A stretch of DNA of 64,000 nt. Origin: Tritonibacter scottomollicae (lineage in GTDB: Bacteria > Pseudomonadota > Alphaproteobacteria > Rhodobacterales > Rhodobacteraceae). Each line of letters begins with the position of its first letter. The first letter of the stretch is position 1. The position numbers and the translations under genes were made by a program. The notes beneath the pieces were generated by a model. That model did no database searches. It worked only from the letters and a program-made list of their open reading frames with translations, and was not told where the DNA came from. The stretch is from positions 186,001 to 250,000 of the forward strand of contig NZ_PVUF01000005.1 of NCBI RefSeq assembly GCF_003003215.1, given 5' to 3'. This document shows positions 46,750 through 52,384 of the stretch, one piece after another.

Positions 46750-46773
46750 TATGTAACGTTATACTGTAACATA
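46750..46773. promoter_or_regulatory. 24-bp imperfect dyad (candidate operator/promoter)
   Basis: The left half TATGTAACGTTA and the reverse complement of the right half, TATGTTACAGTA, agree at 9 of 12 positions. It lies 23 bp before the ATG at 46797 and contains the direct pair TGTAAC. A phage repressor or activator site is likely. Confidence 0.45.
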
Positions 46774-46796
46774 TCGGAAAACGTGAAGGAGTTGGC

Positions 46797-46982
46797 ATGC
46801 AACCGATCAAGAAACGGGCCGAGGATCTACATCGCCGTGCCCAGGAACTGCGCAAGGCCGGGGCCGTGGCGCAGATGACCAAGGGGCCTCAGCTGGTCGA
46901 GGAAACCGGGGCGTTTATGGTCGAGCTGGCCGAACGCCTGGACGCGCTGACGCCGTACCTGGACGAAGGGGCCGAGGCATGA
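46797..46982 (+). CDS. Small prophage protein, unknown
   Basis: Sixty-one residues, predicted to be mostly helical and charged ('KKRAEDLHRRAQELRKAG', 'ETGAFMVELAERLDAL'), possibly a short coiled coil. A good ribosome site (AAGGAG) precedes ATG 46797. It opens the operon that runs to the ATPase gene. Its stop overlaps the next start by four bases. No family recognised. Confidence 0.65.
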   Translation: MQPIKKRAEDLHRRAQELRKAGAVAQMTKGPQLVEETGAFMVELAERLDALTPYLDEGAEA

Positions 46983-47116
46983 TCGCACCGCCACAGTGGG
47001 AGGGTCGCCAGCTCAGAAAGCAGCTGGTTCGGTCTCAAAACGAAGCGATCCGCAAGAAGCGGCTAGAAGCGCTGAAAAAACGGATCGCCGAAGGCAAAAA
47101 GAAAGGGGCCGCGTGA
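46979..47116 (+). CDS. 45-residue basic prophage protein
   Basis: ATG 46979 overlaps the preceding stop (ATGA) and the TGA at 47114-47116 overlaps the next ATG (TGATG), so coupling is tight on both sides. The product is strongly basic, with Lys/Arg-rich 'RKKRLEALKKRIAEGKKKG' near the C-terminus. A nucleic-acid-binding or capsid-DNA role is possible. It is too short for most gene callers. Confidence 0.65.
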   Translation: MIAPPQWEGRQLRKQLVRSQNEAIRKKRLEALKKRIAEGKKKGAA

Positions 47117-47481
47117 TGAGCTACAATGGACAATTTCAGGTCGCGCCGCAGACCACGCTTGGTCGGGCCTTTTGCGAGTGCTGCGGCGGGTCGGTGCAAA
47201 TCCGGGCGAACAAGAACGGCGGCGCGTACTACTACTGCGGTCACGCGGATGACCAGGGCGTACAGTGCTGCCATTCGCAACGCTGGGGGCAGCGTGTGAG
47301 TTTTGCCTTGCGCAAGGCCTTTCGTGAGGCGGGCGAACAGCCGCTAAAGGTCCGTCTGCCGCTCAAGATCGGCAACGGAAAGGCACCTGCGGTCGCGAAT
47401 GAAGACACAGCGCCGCCCGCAAACGAAAACACTGCGCCGCCTGAGCGGCCCGCACAGAGCCTTGGAGGGCTTTTCGGATGA
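47116..47481 (+). CDS. Prophage zinc-ribbon-like protein
   Basis: The 121-residue protein has cysteine clusters at Cys20, Cys22, Cys23 and Cys41, Cys51, Cys52, with His43 and His53, spaced like a zinc ribbon ('FCECCGG', 'YYYCGHADDQGVQCCH'). The C-terminal third is Pro/Ala-rich and probably disordered. It may bind DNA or single strands. It overlaps the next gene by four bases. A start further upstream would overlap the 45-residue gene and is unlikely. Confidence 0.65.
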   Translation: MSYNGQFQVAPQTTLGRAFCECCGGSVQIRANKNGGAYYYCGHADDQGVQCCHSQRWGQRVSFALRKAFREAGEQPLKVRLPLKIGNGKAPAVANEDTAPPANENTAPPERPAQSLGGLFG

Positions 47482-48089
47482 CTGACCTCACAAATTTTGA
47501 GCTTGACGGCATAGAGGGGCCGGAAACCGGGTCTCCTGACGATTTCGGCGGGACAGGTGCGGAGCATATGCAAGCTTTCCGCGCGCCAGACCTTGAAGCC
47601 GAAGGCGGCGGCGCTGACGACGTGGTGCACCTGGACGCCGAGACCGGCGAACCGCTGGACGCCATGGCCGAGGTCGAACAGATCTCGAAAGATGCGTTTT
47701 TCGTCGCCTTCCGGCACAGCTTTGGATTGCCGGGGATGTTCTCCGCGCAGTGGAAGCCGCTCGCGATCCAGCCAGACGAAACCGATATAGCCCGCGATGC
47801 GTCCGACGCGATCTATGAGCTGCTCGAAATCTATTTCCCGTCCGCGCTCTCGCCGCAGTCGGAAATGTTTGCCCGCTTGTCGCGCGCCGCGCCGTTTATC
47901 CTGGCGAAAGTGATGATCGTCCGCATGATCCTGGAAGAACGCCGCCGCGCCGCCGTCGCCGCGAAACAACAGCAGCGCCGCGACGGGATCGAGCAACCCG
48001 CCCAGGACACGCCGCAACCCGCCAACAGCGATCAGCCCCCGACAGGTGCAGGGCCGCTTGATTGGATGTCACAGGAGCAAGCGGCATGA
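47478..48089 (+). CDS. Prophage protein upstream of the ATPase, unknown
   Basis: The 203-residue acidic protein has a disordered N-terminus (Gly/Asp/Glu-rich, about 1-65), a helical middle ('KDAFFVAFRHSFGLPGMF', 'DASDAIYELLEIYFPSALSP', 'ILAKVMIVRMILEERRRAA') and a Gln/Pro-rich tail. There is one moderately hydrophobic helix but no clear membrane anchor. Being overlapped with the packaging ATPase suggests a packaging or vertex partner. No family recognised. Confidence 0.6.
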   Translation: MTDLTNFELDGIEGPETGSPDDFGGTGAEHMQAFRAPDLEAEGGGADDVVHLDAETGEPLDAMAEVEQISKDAFFVAFRHSFGLPGMFSAQWKPLAIQPDETDIARDASDAIYELLEIYFPSALSPQSEMFARLSRAAPFILAKVMIVRMILEERRRAAVAAKQQQRRDGIEQPAQDTPQPANSDQPPTGAGPLDWMSQEQAA

Positions 48090-48766
48090 GCGCAACCAGC
48101 AATGCGGGCCGCGTCGGCGTCTGGGGCCGGTCTGGCTCCGGCAAATCATCCTACGTAAAGCGCATGCTCAAGGGCCGGTCGCGGCTGGTGGTCTTTGATC
48201 CGCTGGCCGAGTACGGCGAGGCGCTACGTATACCGACGGTCGAACACCGAGCCAGCAACAGCCTGGACGAAGTGCGGCAAGCGATGGTTGCCAATTGGCA
48301 GGGGTTCCGGGTTGCCTATGTGCCCCCGGCGGGCCGGGAGGCGGCGGCGCTGTCGGCGCTGTGCAAGCTGCTTATGGCGGCGCAGAAGCCGTTTAAGGAC
48401 GGCAAGCGCGGGGCCAAAATGATGACGCTGGTTGTCGAGGAAATGAACCTCAGTTTTCCCGTGGCCGGTGGCGCGCAGAAGTGCCCCGGCTTTGCCGATG
48501 TGTGTAGCCGTGGGCGGCACTTCGGGATTGAAATCATCGGCGTCAGTCAGCGCATCGCCGAGGTCGCCACACGCTTTCGCAATAACTGCACCGAAACCGT
48601 CGTGTTGGCCCAGAAGGGGCCGCGCGATATCGACGCCGCTGCGCAGGAGTTGGGCGCGGACCGGGCCGCTGTGACCGGCCTTGCGAACCTCGATTACATC
48701 CATGAGCGCCATGGCGTACTTAAGCGCGGCAAAATCACCTTTCCGAAAAGAAAGGTTCGGCAATAG
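48086..48766 (+). CDS. Genome-packaging ATPase (PM2 P9-like, FtsK/HerA type)
   Basis: From ATG 48086 (overlapping the previous stop, AGGAG upstream) the protein is 226 residues. Walker A is GRSGSGKSS with Lys20, Walker B is 'MTLVVEEMNL' (residues 113-122, double Glu), and 'IGVSQRIAEVATRFRNNC' fits the sensor/arginine-finger segment. This small single-domain form is the packaging ATPase of tailless double-jelly-roll viruses such as PM2 and PRD1. No transmembrane helix is seen. It is the second marker that the element is a virus. Confidence 0.87.
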   Translation: MSATSNAGRVGVWGRSGSGKSSYVKRMLKGRSRLVVFDPLAEYGEALRIPTVEHRASNSLDEVRQAMVANWQGFRVAYVPPAGREAAALSALCKLLMAAQKPFKDGKRGAKMMTLVVEEMNLSFPVAGGAQKCPGFADVCSRGRHFGIEIIGVSQRIAEVATRFRNNCTETVVLAQKGPRDIDAAAQELGADRAAVTGLANLDYIHERHGVLKRGKITFPKRKVRQ

Positions 48767-48796
48767 TTAGGGGGAAATCAATAGGAGCGATTCTCG

Positions 48797-49120
48797 ATGA
48801 AAAGCCGTCTAACTATTTCCGCAATTGCAATTTTCCTAGGTAGCGTTTCGGTCGCGCAAGTGCTGCCATACACACTTTCAGACGGGCGATCCGAATTCAG
48901 CGTCGTGAGAAACAATAACGGCGCAGTTTTACGGTCTTCGGGTGTAACGCTGTACCTAGGAAAAGACTGCGATGCGTACAGCCCTCAGTTTGGTCAGGGC
49001 CTATGGGGTTGGGCGAATGCCGGTTTCGGTGTTTCCTTTCCCGCCAAAGGAAAGTTTTTCTCTTTTGAGCGGCAGGAAACACCCGTTGAAGAAAGAAACT
49101 TTGGCCAGTGTCAGGAGTGA
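48797..49120 (+). CDS. Small exported prophage protein
   Basis: The 107-residue protein begins with a convincing signal peptide (Lys-Ser-Arg, then 'ISAIAIFLGSVSVAQV'). Two cysteines ('KDCDAYS', 'FGQCQE') could pair in the periplasm. It lies between the ATPase gene and the late-promoter region and may be a lysogenic-conversion or superinfection-exclusion factor, which is inference only. GC content is lower than its neighbours. Confidence 0.55.
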   Translation: MKSRLTISAIAIFLGSVSVAQVLPYTLSDGRSEFSVVRNNNGAVLRSSGVTLYLGKDCDAYSPQFGQGLWGWANAGFGVSFPAKGKFFSFERQETPVEERNFGQCQE

Positions 49121-49131
49121 AGCTCCTAACC

Positions 49132-49187
49132 TATACGTAGGGCCGAAATCACATGAAATTCGCTACGTATAAGTTTGATATACGTAG
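49132..49187. promoter_or_regulatory. Triple TATACGTAG motif ahead of the structural genes
   Basis: TATACGTAG at 49132-49140, its inverse CTACGTATA at 49163-49171, and TATACGTAG again at 49179-49187. The 9-mers lie in a 136-bp non-coding strip just before the capsid operon. They probably form the binding sites of the late-gene switch. Confidence 0.5.
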
Positions 49188-49256
49188 ATTTTACTACCCC
49201 AATCCCCGCCTCTAACTCTGGGTCTGTTGAAGTCAAACAGGCACGGGGTATTCGGC

Positions 49257-49424
49257 ATGAAGGGCAGTGACCTTCTGAGCGCTTTTGCAGTGACGGTTGC
49301 AGGGGGCCTCGCGGTCTACCTGATCCGCCGCCACATGGAGGGCGACCCCGTTTCCGTTTCAATCGGTGGCCTCATTCCGAGCGCCGAAGAAGAAGCAGAA
49401 GCAGAAGGGGAAGTCTATGCTTAA
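49257..49424 (+). CDS. Small prophage membrane protein
   Basis: From ATG 49257 (GGGG upstream) the protein is 55 residues with one helix ('LLSAFAVTVAGGLAVYLI') and a Glu/Ala-rich C-terminus. Such single-helix proteins are typical of the inner membrane of PM2-type virions. It overlaps the following 42-residue gene by eight bases. The longer start at 49227 lacks a ribosome site. Confidence 0.6.
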   Translation: MKGSDLLSAFAVTVAGGLAVYLIRRHMEGDPVSVSIGGLIPSAEEEAEAEGEVYA

Positions 49425-49545
49425 GAAACAAGACGTGAAGGGCGTCGGTCTGGTGATGGTTGGCGTCATGCTGGCCGGAATCGCAATGTATCAGTTTCGC
49501 GATGTGGGCCTGATCGCCCAGGCGCGTGCTGGCTACGACGTTTGA
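49417..49545 (+). CDS. 42-residue prophage membrane protein
   Basis: ATG 49417 overlaps the end of the previous gene; GAAGGGGAAG serves as ribosome site. The product has one hydrophobic helix ('GVGLVMVGVMLAGIAMY') with a basic N-terminus and a short polar tail. It ends 12 bp before the capsid gene. It is a likely virion membrane protein. Confidence 0.65.
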   Translation: MLKKQDVKGVGLVMVGVMLAGIAMYQFRDVGLIAQARAGYDV

Positions 49546-49557
49546 TCGGGGGCGCAC

Positions 49558-50364
49558 ATGACACGCACCCTCAAGAAAATGCCGACGCCGCTGGGCATCG
49601 GGCCGGGTCAAACCGCGTCCGTAAGCCTGCCGCTGGGTCTGACCTATGAGCGGCTTTATATCCGCATGAACGTGGATGGCACGCCGCGCGATGTGCCCGC
49701 CGCCGACTGGGGCAGCTACATCGACGAAATCCGCCTTATGGTGGACGGCGAGAGCAAAATCCAGATCACCGCCGCTGACCTGGTCAAACTCAATCAGTAT
49801 TACGGCCAGACGCTCGCGGCGGGTGTGCTTCCGTTGTTCCTGTCGCGTCCGTGGATGCGCACAATCGGCGGCGAAGATCAAACCGGCTACGGCACCGCCG
49901 GGGGCATGGCAGCGTTTACGCTGGAAATGGACCTCAAAACCGGCATCACGATCAACAGCCTGACGGTCTCAGCCGTCCAGTCTCCGGGCCGCGCGTTCGG
50001 TCCTCACCTGCGCATTCAGCGTTATATCCACAATCAGGGTGTGACCGGCGAGGCGGAAATCGCTGACATCGTTCGCGGTGGCTACGCGATGCTTGGTCTG
50101 CACGTCGCGACCAGCGCAATCACCACGGTCGAGGTGCATGCGGATAACCGCAAGGTGCACGAGTCGGACAAGCCGCTCCGCGCGGCCCATTACGGGGTGA
50201 TTGAACGCACCCCGCAAACCGGCTTCACGCACATCGACTTTTGCACTGAAAACCGGCTGGCCGAGGCGATGCCCATGGCTCTGCAGGATTTCCGCCTGAA
50301 GCTCGATTTCACCGCAACCGGCAACCACTCGATCTATGCGGAGAGCGTCCAGGGCGCGGTCTGA
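49558..50364 (+). CDS. Major capsid protein, PM2 P2-like double jelly roll
   Basis: The 268-residue protein matches the known capsid protein P2 of Pseudoalteromonas phage PM2 (269 residues) in length and block order. Parallel blocks as I recall P2: 'ASVSLPLGLTYERLYIRMN' near the start, 'IRLMVDGESKI', 'AGVLPLFLSRPWM', 'TGEAEIADIVRGGYAMLGL' and the C-terminal 'LQDFRLKLDF'. P2 is a trimeric double jelly roll forming a pseudo T=21 icosahedral shell around a membrane. This gene identifies the element as corticovirus-like. GGGGG lies upstream of the ATG. Confidence 0.9.
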   Translation: MTRTLKKMPTPLGIGPGQTASVSLPLGLTYERLYIRMNVDGTPRDVPAADWGSYIDEIRLMVDGESKIQITAADLVKLNQYYGQTLAAGVLPLFLSRPWMRTIGGEDQTGYGTAGGMAAFTLEMDLKTGITINSLTVSAVQSPGRAFGPHLRIQRYIHNQGVTGEAEIADIVRGGYAMLGLHVATSAITTVEVHADNRKVHESDKPLRAAHYGVIERTPQTGFTHIDFCTENRLAEAMPMALQDFRLKLDFTATGNHSIYAESVQGAV

Positions 50365-50413
50365 TCGGGCAACAGCGGGGGGATAATCTCCCCGCGTTTC
50401 AGGAGGATATAAA

Positions 50414-50800
50414 GTGTCAATTTCTGACTACTTTTCCAAACAGTTCGGATCGAGCGCGCCAGCCGGTGGAAACAGCTATTCATGGGGCGGCAAGTACGGC
50501 AGCGTTGATCTCTACCGGCCAAGCATCGGATCGCTTGATTTGGGCGTGCCCGTGATGGAAGCGCCGCCCGGCAAAGTGACCGGTTCCATTGATGGCAGTT
50601 CGCCTTCCGTGGACTGGCTCAAGGGCCTGACCAGCGTTGTGCTGCAGAATATGGGGTCCAAGGGCGATGGCGGCGGTGCCCAGGTTACGCCGGTCGCTTA
50701 TGGCTCCGGCGGCAATGACGGCGGCGGCATGAGCTGGGGCGTGATTGCCCTGGGCGCGGTCGCAGTTGGTGCAGTGATCTACGCTTCGCAGGCCAAGTAA
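50414..50800 (+). CDS. Prophage virion membrane protein, unknown
   Basis: The 128-residue protein has a Gly/Ser-rich body and a single C-terminal helix ('WGVIALGAVAVGAVIYAS', about residues 107-124). The layout matches structural membrane proteins next to the capsid gene in PM2. AGGAGG precedes the ATG. It overlaps the next gene by one base (TAATG). Confidence 0.65.
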   Translation: MSISDYFSKQFGSSAPAGGNSYSWGGKYGSVDLYRPSIGSLDLGVPVMEAPPGKVTGSIDGSSPSVDWLKGLTSVVLQNMGSKGDGGGAQVTPVAYGSGGNDGGGMSWGVIALGAVAVGAVIYASQAK

Positions 50801-51000
50801 TGGCTGCAGGCGGACCACTTCCACCGCTCTCCCTTTCCTCTGGTCCGGCAGTGTCCGAGGCCGGGGGATCGGGCGGGCAGTCAACAACCGGGGCCTTTCA
50901 CTTCAAGAGCGCTGCCGCCGACACATGGCAAGAGGTGGCGCGGCAGTCATTGCCCTGGGCAATCGGGGGGCTGGTTCTTTGGCTTGCACTCCGAAAGTGA
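50800..51000 (+). CDS. 66-residue prophage membrane protein
   Basis: The N-terminal half is Pro/Gly/Ser-rich and the C-terminus holds one helix ('SLPWAIGGLVLWLALRK'). It is fully coupled on both sides: TAATG at its start and GTGA at its end. Probably a component of the virion membrane. Confidence 0.65.
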   Translation: MAAGGPLPPLSLSSGPAVSEAGGSGGQSTTGAFHFKSAAADTWQEVARQSLPWAIGGLVLWLALRK

Positions 51001-51425
51001 CATTTGGCGCGGCGCGGTGGTCGCGGCGCGTCAAGCGGGTTCTTTCCCGCATTCCGGGTTCTGCCGAGTTTATGGCGGATTGGCGCGATGGCGTCACCAG
51101 TGGCCGCTTGGCTCTGTGGTCGGTCCAGATCGACGGAGAGCCGCAAGGGGCGCTTGTCTGGGATGTTGAGGCCGATGGGGCGCTGACGGTGCTTGCGATG
51201 GCCTGTGACGGCTCACGCGGCGCGGCTGTGGCGTCTGAGGTGGCGCGGGTCTTTGAGGGGATGGCCAAGCTGACCGGCGCGCGGTGCTTGCGCTTCTGGA
51301 CCCGCCGCCCCGGACTGCGCCGCATGATGCAGGGGCAGGGGTACATAAACCGCGAAACACGGCGCGGGCCGGTGTGGATGATGGAGAGGGAAACGCCCCA
51401 TGGGCAGCAGCAGCAGCAGCAGTAA
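50997..51425 (+). CDS. Prophage protein with possible GNAT-like fold
   Basis: I choose GTG 50997, which overlaps the previous stop (GTGA), giving 142 residues. The C-terminal half ('LTVLAMACDGSRGAAVASEV', 'GARCLRFWTRRPGLRRMMQGQGY') resembles the acetyl-CoA-binding part of GNAT acyltransferases in rhythm, but catalytic residues are not clear. It ends in six Gln encoded by a CAG run that the next gene reads as Ser. An upstream in-frame ATG at 50925 would overlap the 66-residue gene heavily. Confidence 0.5.
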   Translation: MTFGAARWSRRVKRVLSRIPGSAEFMADWRDGVTSGRLALWSVQIDGEPQGALVWDVEADGALTVLAMACDGSRGAAVASEVARVFEGMAKLTGARCLRFWTRRPGLRRMMQGQGYINRETRRGPVWMMERETPHGQQQQQQ

Positions 51426-51798
51426 CCAGACACAGAACGTCACCGAGGATCGCCGGGTTGCGACTGATGCGGGCAGCATCGGCGTTTCTGCATCCGGTGA
51501 TGTGGCAGTGAACGTCGTTGCCGATGAGGCCTTTGAGCTGGGAGAGCAAGCGCTTGCATTTGGTGAGGAGGCGCTTTGGACCGGCAGCGATGCTTTGGAA
51601 AGCGCCGCCGATCTGGTCCAGGGGGCATTGAGCGCCCAGGACGAACACACCGCGCGGGTCACAAACACGCTCTCAACCGCGCTTAAGACCACCCAACAAA
51701 TGGCAAAAACCGAGGAAGGGCAGATTTCCGAACTGATCGTCAAGATCGGCATTCCGGCGGCTGCGCTGGCCTTTATAGCTTCGAAGGTGCTGAAATGA
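51400..51798 (+). CDS. Prophage structural protein with C-terminal helix
   Basis: The 132-residue protein opens with six serines from an AGC run shared with the previous gene's Gln run. A Thr/Ala/Glu-rich, helix-forming middle follows ('FELGEQALAFGEEALW'), and a C-terminal hydrophobic helix ('IGIPAAALAFIASKVL'). The first 26 bases overlap the preceding gene. It may be a vertex or membrane stalk protein. No family recognised. Confidence 0.6.
   Translation: MGSSSSSSNQTQNVTEDRRVATDAGSIGVSASGDVAVNVVADEAFELGEQALAFGEEALWTGSDALESAADLVQGALSAQDEHTARVTNTLSTALKTTQQMAKTEEGQISELIVKIGIPAAALAFIASKVLK
51405..51422 (+). repeat. (CAG)6 run read in two frames
   Basis: Six CAG triplets encode a C-terminal Gln6 of one gene and, shifted by one base, the Ser run at the N-terminus of the next. 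Slippage would lengthen both proteins without breaking either frame. Confidence 0.8.
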
Positions 51799-52382
51799 AC
51801 AACAAAGCCCCACAGTATCAGGCGAACACCTGGACCGTTCCCGCAAACGGCATTCTGGAAGTCGCGCGCTCCGCCGAGTTTCTGATTTGCCTGGAAGCCA
51901 CTGCCCCTTTCAAAATCACCTTTGACCAAGGGGTCGAAACCAACTTTGAACAGGGCCTTTCGTTCCGGGTGCTGAACGAGTTTCGGCAGATCCGCATCCG
52001 CAACCCGAACGCCCAGGATATCAGCATTCGCCTGGGCTTTGGCCGGGGCGATGTGACGGACGCGCGCCTTGTCGTTTCCGGTTCTGTTGAGGTCGAGACA
52101 GAAGCGCCGGGCGTAATTGACACAATCGACGTTTTCACGGTCGGGGCAGGCGCTTCCGCTTTGGTGGACGGTGCCGACCTACGGCGGCAAGAGCTTCTTT
52201 TGCGCAACCTGTCTGATACCGATGACGTTTGGTTGCGCGGGGATGCGAACACCACGGCAGGTGGTCACTTGCTTAAGGCGTCCGAGGGCGCAGTCCTAAG
52301 CACCTCAGCGGCGGTCTATGCCTACAACCCCAACGGCTCCGGCGTCGATCTGTCGGCCCTGTCGATCCGTAAGGAGGTCTGA
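51795..52382 (+). CDS. Prophage beta-rich virion protein (candidate penton or spike base)
   Basis: The 195-residue protein alternates polar and hydrophobic residues in short strands and splits into two similar-sized halves ('TWTVPANGILEVARSAEFLIC', in part, and 'IDVFTVGAGASALVDGADLRR', in part). This suggests beta sandwich domains. Placed between a stalk-like protein and the collagen-repeat spike, it could be the vertex (penton) protein. It overlaps the preceding stop by four bases. Function is inferred from position and composition. Confidence 0.5.
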   Translation: MNNKAPQYQANTWTVPANGILEVARSAEFLICLEATAPFKITFDQGVETNFEQGLSFRVLNEFRQIRIRNPNAQDISIRLGFGRGDVTDARLVVSGSVEVETEAPGVIDTIDVFTVGAGASALVDGADLRRQELLLRNLSDTDDVWLRGDANTTAGGHLLKASEGAVLSTSAAVYAYNPNGSGVDLSALSIRKEV

Positions 52383-52384
52383 GA

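Larger units (their letters stand above)
46272..46796. other. Non-coding control region of the prophage (candidate replication origin)
   Basis: This 525-bp region carries the three iteron-like repeats, then five short hairpins: GGTTCC-ACA-GGAACC (46383-46397), CAGTTT-TTC-AAACTG (46405-46419), GCCGCC-TAGTC-GGCGGC (46432-46448), GCTGCGCCT-TAG-AGGCGCGGC (46545-46565) and GGGCGC-TTC-GCGCCC (46581-46595). No credible reading frame crosses it. Repeats plus hairpins in a circular-genome element suggest an origin or a structured RNA. Confidence 0.55.
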
